DNA from: Dipteris shenzhenensis
Taxonomy: Eukaryota; Polypodiophyta; Polypodiopsida; Gleicheniales
Assembly (NCBI GenBank): GCA_047967505.1
Contig: CM106541.1
DNA length: 64,000 bases
Strand: one strand, 5' to 3'
Positions 10,265 through 19,902 of this stretch are shown here, in pieces. Numbering within the stretch: position 1 is the first letter of the stretch; every line of letters starts with the position of its first letter. The notes below the pieces were generated by a model. It did no database searches. It was not told the origin of the DNA and saw only the letters and a program-made list of their open reading frames with translations. The position numbers were made by a program, and so were the translations under genes.

Positions 10265-12924
10265 AAGTTGTCTTTCCCTTTAACAGCATATCCCTCTGGC
10301 TGACTCATGTAGATCTCATCATGGAGATCTCCGTGAAGAAAAGCAGTCTTCACATCCATCTGACATAAATCCATGTCCTCATGAGCAACAAGAGCTAACA
10401 CTGCTCTCAAAGTAGTCATCTTGACTACAGGGGAAAAGATCTCATCAAAGTCAATGCCCTTCTCCTGCTTAAATCCCTTGGCAACCAATCTGGCCTTATA
10501 CCTCGGTAAAGCATTTGAATCCACTTTGACTTTGTAAACCCACTTGCATGGCAAAACCTTTCTGCCTGTAGGTAGCTGCACCAAGTCCCATGTATCATTA
10601 TGAAGTAAGGAGTCCATTTCTGACTGCATGGCTTTCTCCCACTTCCTTTTCTCTGTTCTTCCCATAGCTTCCCTGAAGCTGGAAGGCTCACCACAATCTG
10701 TCAGCATGATAAAATCAGCCACATTATTGGCTCTTGGAACAAACCTGTCAGGAGGCCTTTGTACACGGGTGCTCCTCCTAACAAAATGTTCCGTAATAGG
10801 CTGCTGTCTAGCCTGTTCGTCATGCATGACGGGTGGCTGTACCACCATATTTGGCTGTCCTACAGCGCCATTTGCTGGCATATCCAGTGGTGCATCATTG
10901 GCAAAATTGTCTGGCTGATTTTCAGCCTGTATACCCTCTTGAACAGGGTTATCTACAGCAGCCTGCTGCTGCATATTAATGGGCATTCTTTGCTGTCCGA
11001 CATCATCATAAACAACCCTCCTGTATTCCACAGGTTGCATGGGTTCTTTGTGTACACTATCCTCTTTAAAGATGACGTCATTGCTGCGTATAATCTTCCG
11101 TTTGACAGGATCCCATAACCGGTACCCCATTTCACCTTCGTCACCGTAACCCATGAAGATGCATCTGAAAGACTTTGGCTCCAGTTTGGTGCGCAGTTCT
11201 TTGCGTGCATGAGCAAAGCACTCGCAGCCAAACACACGTAAGTGCTTATATGAAGGTGGCTTGCCAGACCACACCTCCTCTGGCACTTTCAACTCCAAAG
11301 CCTTGTTCGGCGACCTGTTAATTAGGTGAACTGCTGTTTGCACGGCTTCTGCCCAAAAGCCATGGGGCAATGCAGCATAAGACAACATACATCGAACTTT
11401 CTCCTGAATAGTTCGATTCATCCGCTCACTTACACCATTTTGAGATGCATTATGAGGGGCTGTGAGTTCCTGTTTAATGCCCTTGGCTTCGCATAGCTTT
11501 ACAAAAGCATGTGACACATACTCACCCCCATTATCGGATCTGAGGCATTTCAACCTGCGTCCTGTCTGATTCTCAACCTGAGCGACAAACTTCTTGAAAG
11601 CATCTAAGGCATCGCTCTTATGCTTCAAGAAATAGACCCACACTTTGCGTGTGGCATCATCAATAAAAGTAATGAAATACTTTGCACCCCCTAGTGATAG
11701 CTGTGGCATCTCACACAAATCAGTGTGCACTAGATCAAGCGGTGCTCTATTCTGGGGAGTTCTCCTCTTATGAGGAGTCATAGAATGCTTTCCAAAAATG
11801 CAATGATCACAAGTAGGCAAATCTGAAAATGAAAGAGACGGCAGATAACCCAAACGTGACAGTTCTTGCATTCCTTTAACGGACATGTGTCCCAACCGGC
11901 TATGCCACAATGAAACCTTTGGCAGCTCGGTTATGGCAACAACATGATTACCTACACTGGAAACATAAAGAGGGTACAAGGTATCACTCTTATAACCCTC
12001 AGCCACTACAACCTGGCCATCAGTAATTACCCATTTGGAATCCCCAAATGTGGTGTGATAACCACTGTCATCCAACAAGCCAGTGCTAATCAGATTTTTC
12101 TTGATTTGCGGCACATGGCGAACACCATCAAGCATAAATATGCGTCCATCAGGTAATACTATCTGTATACTGCCAATCCCTGCAATCTGACATGCATAGT
12201 TGTTCCCAAGGTGAACAACTCCATGAGTACCTGTGTAGGAAGTAAACCACTCCCTATGAGGCGTAACATGAAAAGAAGCACCTGAATCCAAGAGCCAGGT
12301 GTGCATGTCATGGCCATCAACAACCAATGTATGTGCAATTACAGCAGAAGAACATAATACATCATGTCTGTTACTGTCACTGTCCTCTGCTGCAACATTC
12401 ACTGCATCCAAGTCATCTGCCTTGGCCTTGCCTTTGCCTTTGCTTCCACTGCCTGCATCCTTTGTCTCAGCCTTCTTGGCTTTCTGATCCCGTATAAACT
12501 TGAAGCACTTAGACTTCACATGTCCCTTCTTGCCACAGTAAAAGCATTCAATATCCTTTTTGCCACGGGAATGACTGCGGGATTTGGACTTGCCAGCAGA
12601 TCTCCCCTTCTGCTGAGTCCTACCTCTTTCCTGTACATGCAAAGCATTGGAAGACTTGCTGCCCGCATTATTCTTCCTGCTCATCTCCTCCATGAGAAGA
12701 GAGCTCTCCACATCAGCATACATAAGAGTGACATTTGAATTTGACAGAGTGGTCTTGAAAGTGTCCCAACTCTCAGGGAGGGTACACAACAAGAAAGTAG
12801 CCTTGAACTCCTCATCAAGGTTCAATCCCTGTGCAATAAGCTGTGTAAAGATGGCATTGAACTCACTCAAGTGTGAGGTCATAGCTGTACCTTCATGCGA
12901 AGGTCGACAAGCTTCTTCAACCAA
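10265..12924 (-). pseudogene. copia-D Gag C-terminus, protease, integrase and RT N-terminus
   Basis: A single long frame on the minus strand. In order: gag capsid part (TSHLSEFNAIFTQL), a CCHC knuckle CFYCGKKGHVKSKC (near 12510-12550), protease WLLDSGASFHVTPH (12281-12300) with an intact DSGA site, integrase zinc region HSRLGHMSVKG...CDHC, core DLVHTDLC, RSDNGGEY and NGVSERMNRT providing D-D-E, the FWAEAVQTAVHLINRSPNK segment, a variable linker, and the RT N-terminus (YKARLVAKGFKQEKGIDFDE, QMDVKTAFLHGDLHDE). The frame then leaves the true pol near 10265. The N-terminal 20 or so residues of this frame are not part of gag, which continues in the frame of 13253-12879. Confidence 0.92.
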
Positions 12925-13253
12925 TAAACCTTACTGGCTGAACTCTTTTGGGCATACAACTCTTCTAGCCTCTGCCATAGGCCATAAGAGGTCTTTTCTG
13001 CCTGAACATTGAACACAAGAGAATCAGTGAGAGTAAGCATGATAGCTGCCCTTGCGGACAAATCAAGCTCCTCCCACTCATCATCTGCCATCCCAGATGG
13101 CTTGACACCCTTCATCCTTATGGGCTTAGAAATCTTCTTTAGCAGAAGTACATTCAAACACTGTTCTGCCCATAATGCATAATTGTGTGCCCCTTCCAAT
13201 TTCTTTATGTTCAGTATTGAGGATTCACTTCCCCCTGATGCCATATCAGACAA
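12879..13253 (-). pseudogene. copia-D Gag N-terminus
   Basis: The frame begins MSDMASGGSESSILNIKKLE, and the second Met (13244) is an equally good start. LEGAHNYALWAEQCLNVLL is the usual gag N-terminal pattern, followed by LWQRLEELYAQKSSASKVYW. It runs to LVDLRMK, after which one or two bases are missing and gag continues as EGTAMTSHLSEF in the frame of the next segment. Apart from that frame break the N-terminus is intact. Confidence 0.85.
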
Positions 13254-14903
13254 GCAAAGTGCCTGACTCCCTGTAAGTCAAAAAATGACTAAATAAAATT
13301 CTGATATCCAGAAAACCTGCTCTATCAAGAGCCAGGAGCACTCACAATAGTGCTGTTTAAATCCTGCAGCAAAACAGAAAATTTTCCCTCCAGCCACTGT
13401 ACCTTCTGACACACTGTACCGTGCTCAAATAGGCATAAAACAGTAACTACAGAATGCTGCAGCTGTTCCACAAGTGCTTTACAAGTGCATCATCATCTGA
13501 CGAAACACAAAACACTGATGTCCTGATCACTTCTCCCACCTCAGATGAGGTATTGCACTGATTTTATATGCATAAACCACTTGTCATACACTGTTTTGTC
13601 CACTGAAAAAGGCTTCAAACACCTCAGCCTGTCACAAAACCTGCAACAAAGTATGGGACAAATCCCAAACAATCACCCTTCTACCAAGGGGATAAAAGGC
13701 ATCTGAAGTTCTCAAACAGTAACTCAAGTGCTCACAAGCAAAATCTGGGCAAAAGCCCCTTGATTTGACACCTGTACCAAGTGAAAAAACACCTCAACAC
13801 TGAGGTAGCATACAAAATACAGCGCTCTCCTGGCACTTTCACCTGACAAAGTAATGCATAAACTTCCTGTGTGCACAGTGGCAACACAGATCCCAACGTA
13901 CAAACACCGAAAAGAAGATCTTTTGAGCACTGTCAACGATGGACAGTTAGGGACCGATTAAACTCGATGCGCCCTGGCCAAGCGTGGCTCAACTGAGATT
14001 TTCAAAGTGTCGTACACAAATTGTGACCTGCAGAGAAATGTCACTGATACACTGCGGAAAACGAGACCAATGTGGGCACCCCGGCTCCACACTGCCTCAA
14101 GGCATACACTGCATACACTTCCAGGCAAAAGCCCTTTGAAATTGTCACCCGAAAACTGAGATTTGCACTCAGCAAAAGCATAAAAGCCCTTTGCAAATTA
14201 AGGCATCTGACCTTCCCGAAACAAAATAACTGTGCAACCACCACACACTGTGGCACTAGTCACCTCAAGCACGAGGGACACGAGTGTACTTGTTGTACCT
14301 CAAACACACAGTTTTAGAACTGAAAAATTCGGAAATGCATCAAGAAAAAAAAACCTCGTTGTACTTTTGTACCTGCGTGTATTTGCAAGTACCACGCAAA
14401 AGGGCAGAGTGCTCTCACTCTTTTCCTTCTTCCCCAAAAACAAATCTGTGTCTGTTGTACCTTCTGTACGTGCGCAGGGTACCTGCTGTACCCTGTACCT
14501 GCGAGGGCACGAATCCCAAAAAAAAAAATCGAAATTTTTGTACTTGCGAGGGCACGGCGTCCGTACAGCCGGTACGGTTGGCTGTCGTGCCGTCCGTACA
14601 GCCGGTACGGCTGGCTGTACCTGTCGCGGTTGGTCGCTCCGGTACGGCTGCCTGTGCAGCCTGGTTGCGCGTGGCCGGTGCTGCGCGCTGCGCGTGCTGG
14701 CTGCGCCCGCCTGATAGGCTGCGGCCGCCGGTAGGCGGGTAGCAGCTAGCTGCTGTTGCTCGCGCAAATGCTGCGCGCGGCGGCTCCTGCGCGCTGCTGC
14801 CCTGCTGCGCGACGCCACTGCCCTGCTCGCTGCTGGGGGCACGAGGCCCGAGGGGAGAGGAAGGGGTAGAGGGAGGGGTAGACCGGAATGAGAGGGAGAG
14901 GAA
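13254..14903 (-). other. copia-D long 5' leader
   Basis: About 1.65 kb between primer site and gag has no convincing coding frame. The 3' part is AT-balanced. The part near the primer site (14540-14870) is strongly GC-rich and contains a nearly exact repeat of GTCCGTACAGCCGGTACGG (14560 and 14590), itself palindromic around CCGG, plus runs of GCTGC. Such a long structured leader could hold packaging or translation signals, but that is inference. Confidence 0.6.
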
Positions 14904-14916
14904 GGCTCTGATACCA
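14904..14916 (-). other. copia-D primer binding site (initiator tRNA-Met)
   Basis: The minus strand reads TGGTATCAGAGCC two bases after the 5' LTR end, the standard primer site of plant LTR elements complementary to the 3' end of initiator tRNA-Met. Confidence 0.92.
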
Positions 14917-14918
14917 CT

Positions 14919-15094
14919 TGTGAGGGAAAGAGAGGAGGTGGAACGTTAGGAGAGGGAGACACAAGAAGTGTGGGTGTGTAAAAATGTGTTGAGCCACACC
15001 ACAAACTCATAGGTTTTATTAGGATTAGGGATTCATTAAGACAGTCATAGGGATCATAACTTTTAAAGGGTGGCAATGTGCCTTTACCCCAACA
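14919..15094 (-). repeat. 5' LTR of copia-D
   Basis: Plus-orientation ends are TGTGAGGG and CCCCAACA, matching the 3' LTR. It lacks 13 bp (the left arm of the palindrome present at 8969-8998) and has the 7-bp insertion after CATAGG. Confidence 0.9.
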
Positions 15095-15099
15095 TGTCA
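15095..15099 (+). repeat. target-site duplication of copia-D, right copy
   Basis: TGTCA, identical to 8857-8861. It is followed by TGGATGTCTCG, which continues the copia-C RNase H frame. Confidence 0.9.
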
Positions 15100-15412
15100 T
15101 GGATGTCTCGCGTACAAAACTACCTTGCTTGTCTACCACAGAGGTCGAGTATGTTGCAGCCACAGAGGGTTGCAAGGAGGCTATATGGCTTGATCAGCTA
15201 GTGGGAGATTTGGGGATTCATACAAGTGTATCGACATGCCATGAGTGCTATTCAGCTTTCATGCAAAGACCAAACACATTGAGGTCAAGTATCATTTTAT
15301 CAGGGAGGTACTTGAGGACAAGTGCATAGAGTTTGTAAAGGTTCATGCAGATGATAACCCTGCAGATATGCTGACAAAGAGTCTACCTCGTGTATTGATG
15401 GGCATTGGCTAG
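15100..15412 (+). pseudogene. copia-C RNase H, 3' part
   Basis: This is the continuation of copia-C beyond the nested copia-D. It holds WMSRVQ, a frame-shifted STTEVEYVAATEGCKEAIW and the KTKHIEVKYHFIREVLEDK-like segment near 15270-15330, then DNPADMLTKSLPR. These correspond one-to-one to the copia-D C-terminus. Frame changes near 15110 and 15245 show decay. Confidence 0.8.
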
Positions 15413-15465
15413 TATGTCCACTAGTTGTTCTTCCTTAAAGGCACATTGGCCTTTAAGTGGAAGGT

Positions 15466-16784
15466 TGTGGGGGTTAAAGGCCATTGTACCTTAACCCCGG
15501 TCATGTGCAATACTCAAACACATATATGTTGGAATGGTCACCTCCCCATCCGTAAGCCCCCATATGAGGAGAGCGTGGGGGAGGGAGACCTAGGGCAGAA
15601 GATGCCCAGAGAAGAGAGAGGGAGGGGATTGCCACATGGGCAGCATCTCACAGCCAATAGAGGAGGATCCCTGAAGGAACAGTACGGGACAGCAGTGTCT
15701 CTAAGTACGGGTGATGACACGTGGCTGTATGGGTCTGTGTAGTTCCTTGGAGGTGCGATGACATCAGCAAGGTGTGCGGACCTGTACAGCTGCAGTACGG
15801 CTGCATGGCGGGGGTTTGTGGGCAGGTATGAAGCCTGCAAGAGGGTCTTCAGCAGCAACAAAAGGGCAGCCTAGCAGCAGCCCAAAAGGGCCTGGCTAGG
15901 GCCCTTATATAGGGTCTGAAGAAAAGCCCCAACCAGGTCGGTTTTATAGACTGGGGGGGGGGGGGGGGCAGACTGGTCAGCCCAAACAGACCAGCCAGTC
16001 GGCCCATTTAGGGCTGGCTGGTCGGTTGGTTCAAGGAGGTCTTGAGCCATATAAAAGGAGAGGCCTTGGGCCTCATTTCATATCCAACTATCCAGTAGGA
16101 AAGGAGCAGATAGGAGTAGCCAGAAGACACTTCCTTGGGCCTCACACTGGGGGTGAAGGAGAGTGGAAGGTGTGCTGCAGACTGAGTTCCCTAGAGGCTG
16201 GACCTTGGCTGTCTTCTAGGACAGCAAGGTGTTGTGATCATCACTTGGAGAAGCCCTCAGGACAGTAGACAGGAGCAGCAAAGGGGGAGCCTTAGGCCTA
16301 CATTCAAGAGGACAAGGTGACCTAGGAGAAGCTGCAGACTGAGCTAGAGTGGCAGCCCACCTAGGCTGGCTTCCGGACAGCAAGGTGGAACGGATCTAGA
16401 CAGAGAGTCTACATATGCTCGAGGTGGAGAATGCGGGCTCAGAGATCTAGAAGTGCTTGACATCTAGTAGGAGAACCTTTTTGGTATTGTATCCTGTAAG
16501 AGTTGCTTCTATATTTGTTTCTGAGCATTGTCTATTTACTGGCTTGCACATCTATGCACATAAGTTAAGAAGTTTGCGATCCCACACCCCACATCACACT
16601 GTGTGAGCTCCTGGGCATTACTATTAGTCTTCTGCTATGCGTACCCTCTGTTGGGTATATATGGATGACATAGAAGATTCGGGTGTTTTGCATCCACCAA
16701 AAACTTGTGTGGCTCTCCCTCTCTCACCTTCTTCCGTTCTGCTTTTGTTGAGAGCACTCTTAGCATCTTGCACACTGATTAACA
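15466..16784 (+). repeat. 3' LTR of copia-C
   Basis: It starts TGTGGGGGTTAAAGG after a purine-rich tract (AAGTGGAAGG, 15455-15464) downstream of pol, and may end at GATTAACA (16784). The first bases resemble the copia-D LTR start. It contains a 16-G run (15953-15968), a strong hairpin (15989-16023) and a TATA box (16050-16056). The right end is tentative because no second LTR is available. Confidence 0.6.
16050..16056 (+). promoter_or_regulatory. TATA box of the copia-C LTR
   Basis: TATAAAA lies inside the LTR, followed by GGAG and a purine-rich stretch. It is the likely core promoter for the element RNA. A GC-rich hairpin ends 27 bp upstream. Confidence 0.55.
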
Positions 16785-16841
16785 ATAGATTCTAGGGGGC
16801 AGACCACGGATTTCTATAGCCATCTCTTTTAGGCGGAGAGA

Positions 16842-17507
16842 TTGACTCTAGCTTGCCTTGTGGCCCGTGAGTTAGTTTGGGACCATGTTCCGACAATAGT
16901 CTCGAGGGAGTTGTGTAGGAGACTGGAGGAGCCTTTCACTGATCAGAAGCTTTGGGAAGCACTTGAGGCCCTTCCGACCCAGAAGTGTCCTAGCGAAGCC
17001 TCATCTCACCGACATCTTCCATGCTACACAGATTGGCTTTGTATAGAAGCGCAGCACGCTGTACAACATTTTCACGTTCTGGGAGGCTGTGGATTGGGCT
17101 AGAGAGGAGTCACAACCCTTGGCTATCCTTCTCTTGGATTTTGAAAAGGATTACGACAGGGTGGAGTGGTCTCTCTTGGAGGGCACTATGTAGAGGATGA
17201 TGATTTAGCGAGGAAGCACGCAGGCTGGTTTCTTTCGTATAGGGCCTGGAGGCCTACTTTAGGTACTCCTTGAGAGAGACCCAGAGATGGACGAGAGTTT
17301 GGACGGGATTCATTGGTAGATGATCAGAGTTGTGGGCTGATTGGGGAAGGAGTGGCACATTGATCCTCCCAACATTCTAGAGCAGGATGCCCCCAGATGG
17401 CGCCTTTGTCTTTGGGAAGGTAGGCCCTTGAGGGAGGTCCAGTGGGATCCAGGAGAGTGGTTATGGCCTTCCAGGGTCGGCCTCACGGAGCACATGGATG
17501 AGGTGCT
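16842..17507 (+). pseudogene. LINE-A ORF2: RT N-terminal and 3' segments, internally deleted
   Basis: It starts with the segment preceding reverse transcriptase in LINE-A (VARELVWDHVPTIVSRELCR, LWEALEALPTQKCP), which also occurs on the minus strand near 27560-27640. After a frame change it reads FTFWEAVDWAREESQPLA and LLLDFEKDYDRVEWSLLEG (17070-17190), the FxxAYDRVEW box of L1-type reverse transcriptase with Ala changed to Asp. From 17205 it jumps to the C-terminal region that matches 26060-26340, so the middle of ORF2, with the YxDD box, is deleted. Confidence 0.7.
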
Positions 17508-17567
17508 GTAAAACACTGGTAAACATGCTTTTTTCTCTCGTAGACTATTTACTGCAAACACTCTCTC

Positions 17568-17810
17568 TTGCTCTTCAACACTCTCTGACCGTAGTCAGCT
17601 CTGTGGTTCTCTAGCTAACTGCAGTTAACCCTTTTGGTAATAAACTAAGTCTCCCCGACCGAAATCAAGCTTACTTGACCAAAGTCAAGTATCTTTGACC
17701 GTAGCCAATTGTTTGACCATTAAAAGAACTCTTTCACCATAATTAACACAAATGAAAAACTCTTTAATTATGATCAAATAAATGGTCATTTCAATACTTT
17801 GACTTTAGGA
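17568..17810 (-). repeat. fragment of a gypsy-E LTR
   Basis: About 240 bp match the part of the gypsy-E LTR at 19640-19879, up to its TTTACA end, and interrupt LINE-A (compare uninterrupted 26330-26370). The hairpins of the parent LTR are partly decayed. CTGAC-CGTA-GTCAG is intact at 17584-17598, and a CTTGAC-CAAA-GTCAAG version keeps its stem with a changed loop. The left part of the LTR is absent. Confidence 0.75.
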
Positions 17811-18290
17811 TATTTACAGCTTCGTGATAGGTGCCCTTCTTTTCCTATACCTCACGGATTGGTAGGAGGCTTTAGATGGACTCTTCGACTTGGACTTCTT
17901 CGAGGGAGAGCCATTGGGTGGCCCAAAGGGTGCCCCAAGAGGGCCATTCTAGTTTTTGGACGCATTTATGGTCTAGTTTGTGGCCGAGGAAGATGTGCTA
18001 CTTCTTTTGGCTAGCTGCCCACGAAGGCTTGCCCATAGGCCCGTGGTTGGAGCAGATGCAGATGAAGGGGCAGTGTCACTGCTGCTCTGCGGGAGTTCTG
18101 GAGACGATCCCTCATTGCCTCTAGAGCTTTCATGGTGCAGTGAGGATCTGGATGGGAGCCCTAGGATTATGACTCGCATGCAGAGCCTTCAGAGGGACTA
18201 CACCTACGGGATGGTGGCGTGGTTGGCTAAGGGATGTCACACGTTCGAGATTGATGAGGTCTCTCCAGCTTATTGGATATAGGTTAGAGC
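17811..18290 (+). pseudogene. LINE-A ORF2 3' segment (zf-RVT-like)
   Basis: This continues LINE-A after the LTR fragment. It aligns over most of its length with 26360-26700. It contains CYFFWLAAHEGLPIGPWLEQ and GQCHCCSAGVLETIPHCL, the Cys/His pattern of the zinc-binding region behind plant LINE reverse transcriptases. Frames change several times. It joins LINE-B at about 18300. Confidence 0.65.
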
Positions 18291-18299
18291 ATTAGAGGA

Positions 18300-18895
18300 T
18301 ATAGCTAGTTCCTCTCTTGCCGGTTACATGCTCCAGATTTTATTCTTGCCGGTTACATGCTCTAGATTTTATTATATGCTGATGATATGATGCTCTTATC
18401 TTCGTCCGCTGAGTGGCTTCAGAGACACCTAGATGCACTACTGGCCTTTTGCGAGTCCCATGACTTGAAGGTCAACCTAGGTAAAACCAAGGTCATGATC
18501 TTTAACACCTCCAGAGCAACTGCACACAGAGAGCAGCTTACTTTTGAGGGTCACCAGTTGAGATTGTCTCATCATACACGTACCGGGGGGTTCTATTTTC
18601 TGGCCCTATCTTCACAATGAGACCGGCAATGCAGGCCCGCCTGAGTAGAGGATATGACTCTTTTGCCCGACTGGAGAGACAGTGTTTCCATTCGCATTTC
18701 CAGGATCCACAAACAAAGGTTCTTCTTTTCGACTTATTGGTTCGACCTGCTGGCATGTATGGGAGCCCTTGCTGGGGGCCAGACCTATTTGATATTGAGT
18801 GGACTTGAGCGGAGAGATAACAAGTTCTCTTGCTATCACGGATGATTCGCAGTAAGCCATCTGCTCCCCATTAGATAATTCAGGCTGAGTTTGGG
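18300..18895 (+). pseudogene. LINE-B ORF2 fragment interrupted by gypsy-E
   Basis: A 29-bp tandem duplication (18316-18344, 18345-18373) precedes the YADDMMLLSSSAEWLQRHLD box, the RT catalytic motif with both Asp present. DLKVNLGKTKVMIFNTSRAT, MRPAMQARLSRGYDSFARLE and LLFDLLVRPAGMYGSPCWGP follow. The copy stops after QAEFG at 18895, exactly where the gypsy-E LTR begins. Frameshifts occur near 18560 and 18805. Confidence 0.8.
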
Positions 18896-19879
18896 TGGAA
18901 CCGACTCGTTGGTGAAAGACAGCCATTACCACTCAAAAAGACAGTAATTGTGCTTTCATAAGCTCTCCCTCACTCCCTCTCTCAGAAGATGCACTAGGGC
19001 CCATGACAAAACGTCGGGCTGGACCCCCTCGAAGGTCTTTATTCATGAGAGAAAATCTATTACAGAAGTTCAGCGTAGAGCTGTTTTGAAAACTTCTCTC
19101 TCTCTCCCTACCTTCCCAAAACGTGAAAAATCCACTTTATTACAAGAGCTTCAAGCTCAATTCAAATTGGCAACATGCCACTTGTCTAGAATCTAAACTA
19201 AGTCCTATTACATGCCACTAAGGGCCATTCTGGAGTCTTCAAAGCTCTCGGTCACACGAACCGCCTCCTGGATGCTTGTCAGGCTCCCATTACACTTAGG
19301 AAAAATAATCCTTCCTAGTACCTGCAACAAGTAATTAAAGGGCACCACCATGGTACCCATTAATTGTTAGCGCTTTGCATGCAAATAACACACTATGGAC
19401 TAATCCTAGTCACGGTGGGCGTCCCCACTGAACACATGTGCACATCTAAACAAATATATATTCAAATAAATATATATATTCTCTGGTTGACCGGAGTCAA
19501 CACTCTTGATTATAATTAAAGAGCTTTGACCAAGGGTCAAGGCGCCTTAATTATAGCCAAGTCTCTCCAACCGAAGTTGGCACATCTTGGTTAACCGGGG
19601 TTAACCCTCTTGGCGCATGCCAAGTCTTGTTGACCGAAGTCAACACTCTCTGACCGTAGTCAGCTCTATGGTTCTCTGGTTAACCGCAGTTAACCCTCTT
19701 GGTAATAAACCAAGTCTCCTTGACCGAAGTCAGGTTTACTTGACTAGAGTCAAGTATCTTTGACCATAGTCAATCCTTTGACCATTAAAAATAACTCTTT
19801 GACCATATTTAACACATATAAAACTCTTTAATTATGATCAAATAAATGGTCAACTGTACTTTGACTTAGGATATTTACA
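18896..19879 (-). repeat. 3' LTR of gypsy-E
   Basis: 984 bp, TGGAACC to TTTACA in plus orientation (TGTAAATATCC to GGTTCCA in sense). It follows the pol stop by about 23 bp with a purine stretch in sense (GGGGATG) at its border. The interior holds the hairpin array at 19486-19773, which in the sense direction lies 106-393 nt after the LTR start, probably in U3. A short open frame at 18948-19196 recurs in both LTRs but resembles nothing known. Confidence 0.88.
19486..19773 (-). promoter_or_regulatory. array of 12 hairpins in the gypsy-E 3' LTR
   Basis: In plus orientation the hairpins are: 19486-19501 GTTGAC-CGGA-GTCAAC; 19524-19542 (8-bp stem, one mismatch); 19567-19580 CCAAC-CGAA-GTTGG; 19589-19606 GGTTAAC-CGGG-GTTAACC; 19609-19624 CTTGGC-GCAT-GCCAAG; 19629-19644 GTTGAC-CGAA-GTCAAC; 19650-19663 CTGAC-CGTA-GTCAG; 19678-19695 GGTTAAC-CGCA-GTTAACC; 19698-19714 CTTGGT-AATAA-ACCAAG; 19719-19734 CTTGAC-CGAA-GTCAGG; 19739-19754 CTTGAC-TAGA-GTCAAG; 19760-19773 TTGAC-CATA-GTCAA. 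In element sense, six loops become TCCG, TTCG, TTCG, TACG, TGCG and TTCG, each closed by C-G. Stems differ yet stay paired. The structure is seen directly; the function is unknown. Confidence 0.8.
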
Positions 19880-19902
19880 TTGTGGTGACATCCCCTGGGC
19901 TT

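Larger units (their letters stand above)
8862..15094 (-). mobile_element. copia-D: nearly full-length Ty1/copia element nested in copia-C
   Basis: Both LTRs are present (8862-9040 and 14919-15094; 179 and 176 bp, unusually short), flanked by the duplication TGTCA. The minus-strand order is 5' LTR, tRNA-Met primer site, 1.65-kb leader, gag, protease, integrase, reverse transcriptase, RNase H, polypurine tract, 3' LTR. This is the standard copia order. The coding region needs only two frame corrections (near 12900 and 10265). The LTRs differ by two indels and a few substitutions, so the insertion is not very recent but is younger than copia-C. Confidence 0.92.
4660..16784 (+). mobile_element. 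copia-C: old Ty1/copia element split by copia-D
   Basis: The plus-strand order is leader, gag, protease, integrase, reverse transcriptase, RNase H, polypurine tract, 3' LTR. Copia-D (8862-15094, minus) interrupts the RNase H region; removing it and one copy of the 5-bp duplication TGTCA rejoins GAVS with WMSR in frame. Coding parts have numerous stops and frameshifts. No 5' LTR or primer binding site could be located before gag. Gag and pol resemble those of copia-D in order and motifs, so the two are probably related families. Confidence 0.8.

Noticed and set aside
15425-15742. 105-codon frame after copia-C pol
   Set aside because: It spans the polypurine tract and the LTR start; no homology.
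18948-19196. 82-codon frame conserved in both gypsy-E LTRs (also 24150-24398)
   Set aside because: LTRs are copies of each other, so conservation is trivial; no known domain, and the frame runs antisense to the element.
19486-19773. Could the palindrome array be a CRISPR array?
   Set aside because: Units differ in sequence, spacing is only a few bases, it lies inside a plant LTR, and no cas-like gene is present.
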